Shown: in pieces, positions 7,942 through 15,699 of the stretch | Position numbering within the stretch: position 1 is the first letter of the stretch | Layout of the letters: each line of letters begins with the position of its first letter | Position numbers and translations under genes: made by a program | Source: Elusimicrobiota bacterium | Lineage (GTDB): Bacteria; Elusimicrobiota; Elusimicrobia; UBA1565; JACRDR01 | NCBI GenBank assembly: GCA_016207565.1 | Contig: JACQPK010000032.1 | Location: forward strand, 1-37,009 | DNA: 37,009 nucleotides | Reading direction: 5' to 3' | Notes under the pieces: generated by a model | The model's database searches: none | What the model was told of the DNA's origin: nothing | Seen by the model: the letters and a program-made list of their open reading frames with translations, nothing else

Positions 7942-10900
7942 CTATTCGACGACCGGGGCCTTGCGGCCTTTACGGACCGCGTCCGCGCGCTCGTCGATCC
8001 GACGCTTGATCTCGGGGTAGGCGACGCCGGTCAGGATCTCGATGCCTTGGCGGACGTCCGTGACGCCCCAGACGTTGAACTTGCCGGCCTTGATCGCGTC
8101 GACGATGTCCTGGCGGAGCATGAGCTCGGGGATGTTCGTCGCCGGGATGATCACGCCGTGCGAGCCGTCGAGCTCCTTGCCCGCCGCCTTGAGCTTGGCG
8201 GTTAGGACGTCGAAGTAGCCCTCGATCTTCTGGTTCACGCCGCCGATCGCCTGGACGTTGCCGAACTGGTCGGAGGAGCCCGTGATGGCGATCGCCTGCT
8301 TGATCGGCGTCTTGGAGAGCGCCGACAGCGTCGCGTAGATGTTGGTCGACGTGGAGGAGTCCCCGTCGATGCCGCCGTAGAGCTGCTCCTTCGAGACGCG
8401 GACCTCGAACGGCAGCGGCTTCTCCTGGCCGAACTCGTGGGCGAGGAAGCTCTTCAGCGTCTCGAGGCCCTTTATATAGGAAGGGCCGGACCAGCCCGCG
8501 TTGCGGTCGAGGCCGGTGACGCCGTTCTTGCCCGCCTCGACGACCACGGTCGCGCGCGTCGGCACGCCGAACTCGCCGCCGTAAACGGTCAGCGCGTTGA
8601 TCTGGCCGACCGCCGCGCCCTCGGTCTGGATGTGGAAGACGTCCTTCCAGTAGCCCTCCTGCATCCGCCGGCGCATCCGGCCCTCGAAGTCCCAGCGCTT
8701 GCGGATCGCGGTGGCGACGTCGGCTCCGGTCACCTGCGCCCGCCCGGCCTCCTTCGCCCAGTAGGTCGCCTCGGCGACGAGGTCGAGGATCGGCTTGAAC
8801 CTCGCGGACAGCTTCTCGTTGGACCCCGACTTGCGGGCGCTGTACTGGAGCACCTCGACGATCGCGTCGCGCGTCAGCTCGAGGACGCCGCTGGTCGCGT
8901 CGGCGGCCAGGCGGCGGAGGAACTGGATCGTCCCCGCGACGCTCTCGAGCGTGATGTCCATGGCGGACTCGAACTGCGCCTCCGCCTTGAAGTGGCTCTT
9001 GAAGTCCGGATCGTGCTCGGCGAGCATCATCTTGAGCGCGGGCGAGCCGATGAGGACCACCTTCACCTTGGCCTGCACCGCGTAGCGCTTCTCGCTGCGG
9101 CCGAGGAGCACGCCGGAGACGCCGCCCTCGGCGATCTCCGCCTGGCCCGTGCGGACCGCTCGCATGAGCGCCTGCCAGGCGCCCGGCTCGCGGAGCACGT
9201 CCATGAGGTCGAGCACGAGGAAGCCGCCGTTGGCGCGGATGAAGGAGCCCGCCTTGAGCATCGGGCCGCCCTCGGAGTCCGCCTTCACCATGCCCGCGCC
9301 GGGAACCATCATCACGCGCTGCGAGTCCTGCACCGAGCCCATCAGGTTCTCGAACGTGGGCGTGCGCTCGAAGATCACCGGCGCGCCGCCGCCCGGCGCG
9401 TTCGTCGCCAGGGTCTTCACGCGGAACGCCTCCGTGGGATCGGTCCGCCGCGCCGCCATCATCTTCGCCAGCGGGTGGCCGCCTTCCTCGCGCTGAGGGA
9501 GGAAGCCCTCGCGCGCCGCGGCGACTCGGCTCAAGAGCTCGCGGACCCACTCGTCGGCCCGCCGCTCCGCCGCCGTGGGCGCGGGGTCGTTCGCGTGCAG
9601 CGCTTGGTGCTCGACCGCGAGCTGTTGGGCGAGCCGCGCCAGCCCCTTGCGGTACTCGCCGGCGAAGGCCTTGATCTCCTGCTGGAGCCGGCCCCAGGAC
9701 TCGGGCGTGAGCTCGCCCGACGCGAGCATCCCCTCGAGGAGCTCCTGCGTGACGGGCTGCCCGTCCTTGTTGAGCTGCGGCATGGGCAGCGTGCCCATCG
9801 GGGTCTGCGCCATGCGGATGACCGCCAAGAACGGTCCGATCTGCCGCGAGCCGTTGGTGCGGCGGTACTCCTCCATGAGCTGCTTGGCGCGCTTGTCGAG
9901 CTCGGCGTGGCGAGCGTCGTCGTGCGGGGCGGGCGTGCTCACGAGGCTCCGCAGGCCGGAGCCGAGGGCGCTGACGACCTCGAGCGCGGCGGCGTCGTCG
10001 ATCTTGGACATCTGCTGGTGCGCCGCCGCGTGCTCGTGGGCGGTCTGCTCCGCGAGGCGGACGTAGTGGGTCATCACTTGCTGGGCGACCTGCTGTAGCT
10101 CGGCCTGCGCCTGGTCCCACTCCTGCTGGGTGAAATGGCTCTGCTGGATGTGCTCCTTCTCGGCGCCCTTCGGCACGGGCTGCCCCTGGAACGTCGGGGC
10201 GATCGCGAGCGAGGCGCGGCCTTCCCCGTCCTGCTGGGGCTGCACGTAGAGGCCGAAGCGCCCGCCGGCGAGGCGGGTCTGTCCGATCGCCTCCTTGAAC
10301 TCGGTCTCGCGCGCGGCGGCCTGCTGCTCGTAGGCGTCGTGGATCGCCTTCTTCTGCGCCGCCGCGGGGCCGGTGTTGAGCGCGAGCGGCAGCGTCTGGC
10401 GCAGCCCGTTGAAGAGCTCGGACAGCCCCTTCTCGAGCGCGGGTCCGTTGCCGGCCGGCACCTCCAGGACGAGCGGCTGCTCCTGGTTCTCGAAGTTCGT
10501 GACCGAGACGAGGTCGTTGGGCGTCGCGAGCTTCGGCGCGACCTCGGCGAGGATGTGGCGGACCGCCGTCTCGCGGCCGGCCCCGTCGGGCCCGGTCAGG
10601 ATGACGTTGTGTCCCTTGCCTTCCATCCGCAGGCCCCAGCGCAGCGCCTCGAGGCCGAGGTCCTGACCGACGATCTCCTTCTCGATCTTGGGGAGGTTTT
10701 GGGCCTGCTCGAGGAGGCCCGCGTCGGGCACCCAGCGCAGGCGGTCGGCGCGCACCTTGTACGCGTCGGGAGAGGCGGGCTCGGGCTTGGGCGCCTTCGC
10801 GCTCGCGCGCTCCTCGGCGAGGCGCCGCACGGGAGCGGGCAGGAGGGGGAAGCGGGCGAGGCGGTCCCAGAAGCCGAGCGAGGGCATCGGCGCGGCCGTC

Positions 10901-11430
10901 GGGACCGCCGGGCGGACGCCGTTCTCGAAGAGCTGGTCGAGGGCGAACTGGCGGGCCAGCCCGGGCGGGGTCGCGGCGGCGTCCGCGAGCTTGAGGATGC
11001 TGTCGCGGGCTCCGCCCGGAGGCAACGCCTCGGCGGCCTGCCGCAGCCGGGCCGCGTCGGCCGGCCCGTCGAGGGCTTCGGGCAGCGCGACGCCGGCACG
11101 CTGGAGCGTGTTGAGCACCTCGAGCACCGGGTGGCGCTCGACGCTGCCCGCGGACGCGAGGCCGGCGGCCGCGGTTCGCGGGAGCGCCAGGTCGACGGCG
11201 ATCGGGGACGCGGCGACCGGAGCCATGACCCGGGCGACGGGCGCCGAGAGCGGGAAGGGGTTGCGCAGCGTCGCGTTGCCGATGTCGAGCGGCGCGACCG
11301 GGGTCGCCGGGAGCGCCAGCACGCGGACGCCGGCCACCGCCGACGGGATCGCGATGCGTTGCGCCCAGGCCGAAGGCGCCGGCCCCAACAGGAGCGCCGC
11401 TGCCAAGAACACGCGAAGCACAGTAGTCAT
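7942..11430 (-). CDS. LonB-like AAA/Ser-Lys protease with signal peptide
   Basis: The 1162-residue product has a Lon-type protease domain at its C-terminus. The catalytic dyad is visible as Ser1025 in GIDGDSSTS and Lys1068 in GGVNQKIEG, matching LonB-type proteins (EGDSAS, GGVNEKIEG). The ATPase part fits the AAA_32 group: GQDLGLEALRWGL, P-loop GPDGAGRET (280-288), and GGFLVLDLMDVLREPGAW as Walker B region. The P-loop has Arg in place of the usual Lys; Arg is common in this family, but the following Glu is unusual. Oddly, residues 1-24 are a convincing Sec signal peptide (VLRVFLAAALLLGPAPSAWAQ), followed by about 220 Ala/Pro-rich residues, making the protein much longer than the roughly 800-residue relatives. 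The start is supported by GGAAGAGG before the ATG; TATATA at 11451-11446 could be its -10. Protease assignment is firm, location uncertain. Confidence 0.88.
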   Translation of the reverse strand: MTTVLRVFLAAALLLGPAPSAWAQRIAIPSAVAGVRVLALPATPVAPLDIGNATLRNPFPLSAPVARVMAPVAASPIAVDLALPRTAAAGLASAGSVERHPVLEVLNTLQRAGVALPEALDGPADAARLRQAAEALPPGGARDSILKLADAAATPPGLARQFALDQLFENGVRPAVPTAAPMPSLGFWDRLARFPLLPAPVRRLAEERASAKAPKPEPASPDAYKVRADRLRWVPDAGLLEQAQNLPKIEKEIVGQDLGLEALRWGLRMEGKGHNVILTGPDGAGRETAVRHILAEVAPKLATPNDLVSVTNFENQEQPLVLEVPAGNGPALEKGLSELFNGLRQTLPLALNTGPAAAQKKAIHDAYEQQAAARETEFKEAIGQTRLAGGRFGLYVQPQQDGEGRASLAIAPTFQGQPVPKGAEKEHIQQSHFTQQEWDQAQAELQQVAQQVMTHYVRLAEQTAHEHAAAHQQMSKIDDAAALEVVSALGSGLRSLVSTPAPHDDARHAELDKRAKQLMEEYRRTNGSRQIGPFLAVIRMAQTPMGTLPMPQLNKDGQPVTQELLEGMLASGELTPESWGRLQQEIKAFAGEYRKGLARLAQQLAVEHQALHANDPAPTAAERRADEWVRELLSRVAAAREGFLPQREEGGHPLAKMMAARRTDPTEAFRVKTLATNAPGGGAPVIFERTPTFENLMGSVQDSQRVMMVPGAGMVKADSEGGPMLKAGSFIRANGGFLVLDLMDVLREPGAWQALMRAVRTGQAEIAEGGVSGVLLGRSEKRYAVQAKVKVVLIGSPALKMMLAEHDPDFKSHFKAEAQFESAMDITLESVAGTIQFLRRLAADATSGVLELTRDAIVEVLQYSARKSGSNEKLSARFKPILDLVAEATYWAKEAGRAQVTGADVATAIRKRWDFEGRMRRRMQEGYWKDVFHIQTEGAAVGQINALTVYGGEFGVPTRATVVVEAGKNGVTGLDRNAGWSGPSYIKGLETLKSFLAHEFGQEKPLPFEVRVSKEQLYGGIDGDSSTSTNIYATLSALSKTPIKQAIAITGSSDQFGNVQAIGGVNQKIEGYFDVLTAKLKAAGKELDGSHGVIIPATNIPELMLRQDIVDAIKAGKFNVWGVTDVRQGIEILTGVAYPEIKRRIDERADAVRKGRKAPVVE

Positions 11431-11585
11431 GTTAGCCTCTTCCCTTATATAGAGACGGGGGCGCGCCCTGGCGCCGGGTCTCCAGAGGCTCGGATTCTAG
11501 GGAAACGACCGCGACATGTGGTGGGTCCTAGGGTCCCGTGGGCCAGGATAGTGGGCCTAGCGACGCGTGGGGCGATCGTACTAGA

Positions 11586-12413
11586 ATGCGGCCCGGTTCC
11601 CGCGTGGCGAAATACGAGTACATCCTCGGCGACTCCTCCTACGAGGTGAGGCGGCTGGCCTTCCAGGCCGGCGTCTGGCGCGACATGACGGAGGGCCTCT
11701 TCGACCGCCTCGGCGTCGGCCCGGGCTGGAAGTGCCTCGAGGTCGGGCCCGGCACGGGCACCGTGCTCCTGCCGCTGGCCGCCCGGGTGCGCGGGCGAGG
11801 CGGGAGGCTCGACGCGGTCGAGCGCTCGCCGCGCTACCTCGCCTACCTCCGCCGCAAGCTGCGCGGCCGCGGCTTCGATCACGTGAGGCTCTTGGCGGGG
11901 GACCTTCTCGACGCGCCGCTGGAGAAGAACGCCTACGATCTGATCTTCGCGCGCTGGGTCTTCCTCTTCCTGCCGAGGGTGGAGGAGCACCTCGCGCGCC
12001 TCGCGCGCGCGCTCAAGCCCGGCGGGTTTTTGGCGATCGAGGACTACCACCGCGACAGCGTGGCGATCTATCCGCGTCTGCCTTCGTGGCGCTACCTCGT
12101 CACCGCGGACCGCGCCTGGTTCGCGTCCCAAGGCGGCGACCTGAACGTCGCCGGGCGCCTCCCGAAGCTGTTTCGCCGCGCCGGGCTGCGCGTTCACGAG
12201 ATCGTCCCGCACGTGAAAGTCGGCCGACCGGGGTCGGACGTGTGGAAGTGGCTCGAGGACTATTTCGTCGGGTATCTGGACCGTATCGCGAAGTTCCCGC
12301 CGTTCACGCCCGCCCGCGCGGCCTGCTTCCGGCGCGAGTGGCTCGCCGCCAAGCGGGACCGCGACTCGCTCATCATCTCGCCGATGATGCTCGACGTCGT
12401 CGGCCGGAAATGA
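11586..12413 (+). CDS. SAM-dependent class I methyltransferase
   Basis: The 275-residue product has the Rossmann methyltransferase core: motif I LEVGPGTGTV (51-60), an acidic strand end (LDAVERSP), LLAGDLLDAP as motif II region, and DLIFARWVFLFLP plus LKPGGFLAIEDYH as motifs III/IV. The C-terminal third probably binds the substrate, which cannot be named. Start choice is uncertain: an upstream GTG at 11538 is in frame, the ATG at 11586 lacks a Shine-Dalgarno, and a GTG at 11602 gives the N-terminus M-A-K-Y-E-Y-I-L-G. A TAGAAT hexamer overlaps the ATG at 11582-11587 and would suit the 11602 start. The gene is divergent from the Lon-like gene and stands alone. Confidence 0.85.
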   Translation: MRPGSRVAKYEYILGDSSYEVRRLAFQAGVWRDMTEGLFDRLGVGPGWKCLEVGPGTGTVLLPLAARVRGRGGRLDAVERSPRYLAYLRRKLRGRGFDHVRLLAGDLLDAPLEKNAYDLIFARWVFLFLPRVEEHLARLARALKPGGFLAIEDYHRDSVAIYPRLPSWRYLVTADRAWFASQGGDLNVAGRLPKLFRRAGLRVHEIVPHVKVGRPGSDVWKWLEDYFVGYLDRIAKFPPFTPARAACFRREWLAAKRDRDSLIISPMMLDVVGRK

Positions 12414-12492
12414 ACTAGACCCCGTTGTTACAGGACACCTATACGGAGGGCCCGCGGGCCGATCTATCCTTAACGCGAAGGAGGGCAAGCCC

Positions 12493-12822
12493 ATGGGCCC
12501 GGAGAGACCGAAGATCCGCAACGAGGGAGATCGCCAGGAGCTGATGGCCGAGGAGCTCGCCGGAGGAGAGCTGGAGCACGAGGAACTGGAGCTGGGGCGC
12601 GAGCTCCGGCGGCCGGCGCGGCAACGCCCTCCCGAGGAGATCCCCGAGCGCGCGGCGCCCGCGGTGGAGACGAGCGAGGGCTCCACCTTCGGCGTCGAGA
12701 CGGGCGAGGTGGGCTCGGTGGTCCGGCGCGCCCGACGTCAGCGTCGCCGGACGCGGCGCGCGGCCAAAGGCGGCCGCCGCTCCTCGCGACGCCCCAAGGA
12801 TGCGCTGACGCGCCCGATCTGA
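12493..12822 (+). CDS. Small charge-polarised hypothetical protein
   Basis: The 109-residue product has a strongly acidic first half (MAEELAGGELEHEELELG) and a strongly basic C-terminal part (VVRRARRQRRRTRRAAKGGR). No domain is recognised and it is probably largely disordered. An excellent Shine-Dalgarno (AAGGAGGG, 7 nt before the ATG) makes this the real frame rather than the two overlapping minus-strand frames. The basic tail could bind nucleic acid or the acidic half of another copy; this is inference. A 12-bp perfect palindrome (GGCCCGCGGGCC, 12449-12460) lies about 30 nt before the start. Transcription converges with endonuclease III and meets the hairpin at 12853-12887. Confidence 0.65.
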   Translation: MGPERPKIRNEGDRQELMAEELAGGELEHEELELGRELRRPARQRPPEEIPERAAPAVETSEGSTFGVETGEVGSVVRRARRQRRRTRRAAKGGRRSSRRPKDALTRPI

Positions 12823-12852
12823 CTTTGAGCTTGGGAAACCAGGCCGAGGCAA

Positions 12853-12887
12853 GAAAGTGAAGTGGGGACCGTCCCCACTTTACTTTC
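12853..12887. terminator. Long perfect hairpin, bidirectional terminator or REP-like palindrome
   Basis: Two 16-nt arms (GAAAGTGAAGTGGGGA and TCCCCACTTTACTTTC) flank a 3-nt CCG loop; one G-T pair is the only imperfection. It sits in the 66-nt gap between convergent genes, touching the stop codon of endonuclease III, so it can end both transcripts. Its sequence resembles the dispersed GTGGGGAC/GTCCCCAC palindromes seen in many high-GC environmental genomes, so it may be a mobile REP-type unit. Confidence 0.65.
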
Positions 12888-12888
12888 T

Positions 12889-13542
12889 CTACCTCCTGCG
12901 GGCGACGCCGACCTTGGCGCAGTACTTTGCGACGCCGCAGCGGCTGCACCACGGCGAGACCTGCTGGCATAGGTTCTGCCCGTAGGGAACCAGCAGATCG
13001 TTAAATTCCATCCAATAGCGCTTCGGCAGCTTCGCCCGAAGCGCGTCTTCCGTTTCATCGGCGTTCCGCGTCCTCACGTAGCCCAATCGGTTCGAGATCC
13101 GGTGCACGTGCGTGTCGACGCAGATCCCCGGCTTCCCGAAGCCGAGCGTGATCACGAGATTCGCCGTCTTGCGCCCGACGCCCGGCAGCTCGAGGAGCGC
13201 CTCGAGCGTGTCCGGGACCCGCCCGCCGTGGCGCTCGAGCAGCAGCCGGCAGACCGTCTTGAGCGTCCGCGCCTTCACGCGGTAGAAGCATGCGGGGTAG
13301 ATCAGGCGCTCGAGCCGCGCCGTCCTGATCGCGGCGATCGCGCGCGGCGTCTTGGCGACCGCGAACAGCTTCTTCGACGCGGCGTCCGTGACCGCGTCCT
13401 TCGTGCGCAGGCTGAGCAGGGTCGAGATGAGCACGAGGAACGGGTCCTCGGTTTCGGCGATGACGCCGACCGCGGGCGGGCGCCAGGCGCGGATCGTCCG
13501 CCGGAGGCTCCGTACGACGGCATGGATGTGCTCGTCCTTCAT
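12889..13542 (-). CDS. nth: Endonuclease III (DNA glycosylase/AP lyase)
   Basis: The 217-residue product has the full endonuclease III set: a helix-hairpin-helix LPGVGRKTANLV with the catalytic Lys125, the catalytic Asp143 in CVDTHVHRI, and a C-terminal iron-sulfur loop with Cys192, Cys199, Cys202 and Cys208 (C-x6-C-x2-C-x5-C). It removes oxidised pyrimidines and cleaves abasic sites in base excision repair. Length is normal for the family. The start is an ATG with no Shine-Dalgarno; a TATTAT hexamer at 13563-13558, 15 nt upstream, implies a leader of only about 8 nt. This promoter is back to back with that of the tRNA-Gly gene. Confidence 0.95.
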   Translation of the reverse strand: MKDEHIHAVVRSLRRTIRAWRPPAVGVIAETEDPFLVLISTLLSLRTKDAVTDAASKKLFAVAKTPRAIAAIRTARLERLIYPACFYRVKARTLKTVCRLLLERHGGRVPDTLEALLELPGVGRKTANLVITLGFGKPGICVDTHVHRISNRLGYVRTRNADETEDALRAKLPKRYWMEFNDLLVPYGQNLCQQVSPWCSRCGVAKYCAKVGVARRR

Positions 13543-13553
13543 GGTCCGTGTTT

Positions 13554-13562
13554 TGATATAAT
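13554..13562 (+). promoter_or_regulatory. Extended -10 promoter for tRNA-Gly
   Basis: TGA-TATAAT is a perfect extended -10 (TGn plus TATAAT), 20 nt before the tRNA. No good -35 is seen. The A/T-rich core also holds the divergent TATTAT of the endonuclease III gene. Confidence 0.6.
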
Positions 13563-13582
13563 ACCAACGCTGTAGCGCCTTT

Positions 13583-13656
13583 GCGGGCGTGGTTCAATGG
13601 TAGAACGGGTCCTTGCCAAGGATCAGACGGCGGTTCGATTCCGCTCGCCCGCTCCA
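13583..13656 (+). tRNA. tRNA-Gly (anticodon GCC)
   Basis: The cloverleaf folds by eye: acceptor GCGGGCG / CGCCCGC, D-arm GTTC-AATGGTA-GAAC, anticodon arm with loop TTGCCAA (anticodon GCC), and T-arm with TTCGATT loop. The discriminator is T and CCA is encoded at 13654-13656. The SRPBCC gene starts 5 nt after the CCA, so the two are likely on one transcript. Confidence 0.95.
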
Positions 13657-13661
13657 CTTTA

Positions 13662-14141
13662 ATGCTAAGCGTCACTCGCAGCATCCTCGTCAGCGCCCCG
13701 CGCGAGCGGGTCTCGGAGTATCTCCGGGATCTCTCCCGCCTATCGGACTACGAGCAGAAGGTCGATCAGTGCTCGGTGACGTACCCCGACAAGCAGACCG
13801 GAGTCGCCGAGGTGACGGGCCGTTACTTCGGGCTTCCGTGGAAGGGCGTCTTCCGGATGGAGTACACGCAGGACGGCGGCTACCGCAGCGAGATGCTGCG
13901 CGGCCCGTTCAAGCGCGTGACCGGCGGCTTCCAGCTCCGGTCGGTCTCCGGCGGGACGCTGCTCATCCACGACGAGCACTACCTGCTTTCCCTGCCGTTC
14001 AAGTTCCTCAAGCCGGTCCTGCGCCGCTGGCTCGCGCGCACGATGGACACCGAGCTCGGCGTGATCAAGGAAGGCGCCGAGAGCCTGCACCGGCGCCGCT
14101 GCCTCGACGACATCGACCGCGACGTCCGGATCCCGGCCTAG
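13662..14141 (+). CDS. SRPBCC (START-like/polyketide cyclase) superfamily protein
   Basis: The 159-residue product fits the helix-grip ligand-binding fold: it opens VTRSILVSAPRERVSEYLRD, typical of coenzyme Q-binding/polyketide-cyclase-like proteins, followed by beta-strand segments (VTYPDKQTGVAEVTGRYFG, FRMEYTQ) and a long C-terminal helix (RRWLARTMDTELGVIKEGAE). The ligand is unknown. The start lies 5 nt after the encoded CCA of tRNA-Gly with no Shine-Dalgarno, so it may be translated from a processed, leaderless message. A longer frame reading back through the tRNA is not credible. Its TAG stop shares the palindrome CTAG with the stop of the convergent lipoprotein gene. Confidence 0.8.
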   Translation: MLSVTRSILVSAPRERVSEYLRDLSRLSDYEQKVDQCSVTYPDKQTGVAEVTGRYFGLPWKGVFRMEYTQDGGYRSEMLRGPFKRVTGGFQLRSVSGGTLLIHDEHYLLSLPFKFLKPVLRRWLARTMDTELGVIKEGAESLHRRRCLDDIDRDVRIPA

Positions 14142-14704
14142 CGAGCCGCCGGGAGCTTCTCGAGCAGCCGCTTCGCCGCCTCGTCCGTCTCCGCCTTCAG
14201 CTCCCCCGCGCGAACCGCCTTTCTGGCGAGATGCTCCACGAGCGCGCCCGCGGCCTCCGTGCCCGCGCTCGACTCTTGAACGGCGCCCGATGACCGGAAG
14301 AAAATCCTGCCTTCAGGGTCGGTCAAACGGAGGGTCAGCGCGACCGCGCGCCGGGTCAGCGCGACGGCGCTCTGCACGACGTATTCCGAGACCGTGCCGA
14401 AGCCGTAGAGATCCGCCCCCAGCTCGGCGGCGAGCGTGGGCAGCGGCAGCGCCCCGAGCTGTCCGCCGTCGGTGAAGCCGAGGTCCTTGAGGGCGGCGTC
14501 GACGCGATCCGCGTCCAGGACGCGATAGCCCTTCTCCCGCAGCCGCGCCGCCGTCGCCTCGCGCGCGAGCCGCGGGGCGTCGAGGTCGAGCGACTCGTTC
14601 GCGAACGGGAAGAGGGCCACTCGCGGGCCCGTCGCCGGAGGCAACCGGGCGCTCGCGCACCCGGCCGCCAGCAAGACCGCCAGCGCGGCGGGCCTCAGAC
14701 GCAG
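14138..14704 (-). CDS. Putative lipoprotein, unknown function
   Basis: The mature part (VALFPFANESLDLDAPRLA, LREKGYRVLDADRVD, LGADLYGFGTVSEY) resembles outer-membrane-linked lipoproteins of the GNA1162/DUF799-like type, which share the pattern of a Rossmann-like N-terminus and the phrase on alpha-beta toggling; this is a weak family guess. The lipobox is LAAGC. A TTG at 14674 gives only MLAAGC, too short for a signal peptide. Reading back to a CTG at 14704 yields M-R-L-R-P-A-A-L-A-V-L-L-A-A-G-C, a proper lipoprotein signal, so I extend there although CTG starts are rare. That start lies 1 nt after the upstream stop, so the two genes form an operon. Confidence 0.75.
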   Translation of the reverse strand: MRLRPAALAVLLAAGCASARLPPATGPRVALFPFANESLDLDAPRLAREATAARLREKGYRVLDADRVDAALKDLGFTDGGQLGALPLPTLAAELGADLYGFGTVSEYVVQSAVALTRRAVALTLRLTDPEGRIFFRSSGAVQESSAGTEAAGALVEHLARKAVRAGELKAETDEAAKRLLEKLPAAR

Positions 14705-14705
14705 C

Positions 14706-15638
14706 TCACCGGCCGCCGAAGGTCTTGGCCAGCTTCAGGGTATAGGCGCCGGCGCCGCGCGTCATGTACGGGATCGGCGGCACGATGAGCATGCCCAGGT
14801 CCCACGGACGGTAGGTCAGCTCGAGACCAAGGGCCGGGATCACCTCGCGCGTCTGCTGCGAGTGCGTGGGCAGTAGGGCCCCCGTGGTCGTGTTCCGGAG
14901 CTCGCCGCGGTCCGTCGTCCTCTTGAGCGGGACGCTGATCATGGCGAACGGGCTGAAGCGAAGCCACTTGCCCGCGTCGAATTGGGGCGAGATGCCCGCC
15001 ACCGCCCCGAGCGAGCGGAGGTTCACGTCGGCGTTGAGGCGCATGTGCGCGGCGGCTCCGGTCGGCGAGTAGGCGGCCGGCAGGTCGGCGTCGGTCACCG
15101 AGAACTGGTCGAGGCTCATGTAGGAAAGGCCCACGAGCATCGGCATGCGGAAGCCCTCCTTGCTCTTGAACGGGTCCCAGTTGAGCGTGAAGGCCCCGAG
15201 GCCGCCGCGGAGCGTCTCGCCGCCGTAGAAGCTCAAGGGGGACAGGCCCGCCGGCGCGGAGCCGAGGGTCAGCCGCTTGCCGTTGGCCTTGAAGTAGACT
15301 CCGAGCGCGCCCATCCCGAAATAGCCCCAGTCGTTCTCGAAGAGCGTGTAGCTCACGGACACCGCGGCGCCCACGCCCGACGCCTTCTGGTCGCGCGCCC
15401 GCAGGTCCTGCTGGAGGGGCAGATTCTCCTTATTGGCGAATGTCACGAACGCCGGCACGGCCTTCACCGTGAGCTCGCCGACGGCCATGCGCCGGGTCGG
15501 GAAGGCATGGGGAAGCAAGGTCGAGGCGACGCGGAACGCGGCGAAGTCCTGCGTGGTCTCGCCGAATTGGGCGGACGCGCGGGACGCGGAGAGGAGCATG
15601 AGGCACAGGAGCGGCGTGACCAGCGATCGGGTTCGCAT
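14706..15638 (-). CDS. Outer-membrane beta-barrel-like hypothetical protein
   Basis: The 310-residue product has a signal peptide (RSLVTPLLCLMLLSASRASAQ) and then alternating short hydrophobic/aromatic strands rich in Gly, Tyr and Phe (AAVSVSYTLFENDWGYFGMG, LGAFTLNWDPF, FRMPMLVGLSYMSLDQF), suggesting an outer-membrane barrel. No named family is recognised. It lacks the terminal Phe typical of barrel proteins but ends in a strand-like AYTLKLAKTFGG. The gene is coupled to the downstream lipoprotein. The start ATG has no Shine-Dalgarno; TAGAAT lies 6 nt upstream, so the transcript is probably leaderless, and three 11-bp-spaced direct repeats lie just before that promoter. Confidence 0.75.
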   Translation of the reverse strand: MRTRSLVTPLLCLMLLSASRASAQFGETTQDFAAFRVASTLLPHAFPTRRMAVGELTVKAVPAFVTFANKENLPLQQDLRARDQKASGVGAAVSVSYTLFENDWGYFGMGALGVYFKANGKRLTLGSAPAGLSPLSFYGGETLRGGLGAFTLNWDPFKSKEGFRMPMLVGLSYMSLDQFSVTDADLPAAYSPTGAAAHMRLNADVNLRSLGAVAGISPQFDAGKWLRFSPFAMISVPLKRTTDRGELRNTTTGALLPTHSQQTREVIPALGLELTYRPWDLGMLIVPPIPYMTRGAGAYTLKLAKTFGGR

Positions 15639-15644
15639 GCGGCG

Positions 15645-15696
15645 ATTCTACCCTATCCGGAGGCGAATCGTCACAGGGGCGTCACGCGGGCGTCAC
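15645..15696 (-). promoter_or_regulatory. Promoter with three 11-bp-spaced GTGACG repeats
   Basis: On the minus strand GTGACG occurs at 15696-15691, 15685-15680 and 15674-15669, exactly 11 bp apart. The last copy is at -35-like distance (18 nt) from TAGAAT at 15650-15645, which itself is 6 nt from the start codon. Direct repeats at one helical turn overlapping the -35 are typical of OmpR/PhoB-family response-regulator sites. Which regulator acts here is unknown. Confidence 0.55.
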
Positions 15697-15699
15697 GGG

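Noticed and set aside
8437-10098. 553-codon plus-strand frame inside the Lon-like gene
   Set aside because: Antisense shadow; Arg/Leu/His/Glu-rich with no recognisable motif.
12439-12970. Two minus-strand frames over the small plus-strand gene
   Set aside because: The plus-strand frame has a strong Shine-Dalgarno, while the minus frames read through the hairpin and the endonuclease III 3' end.
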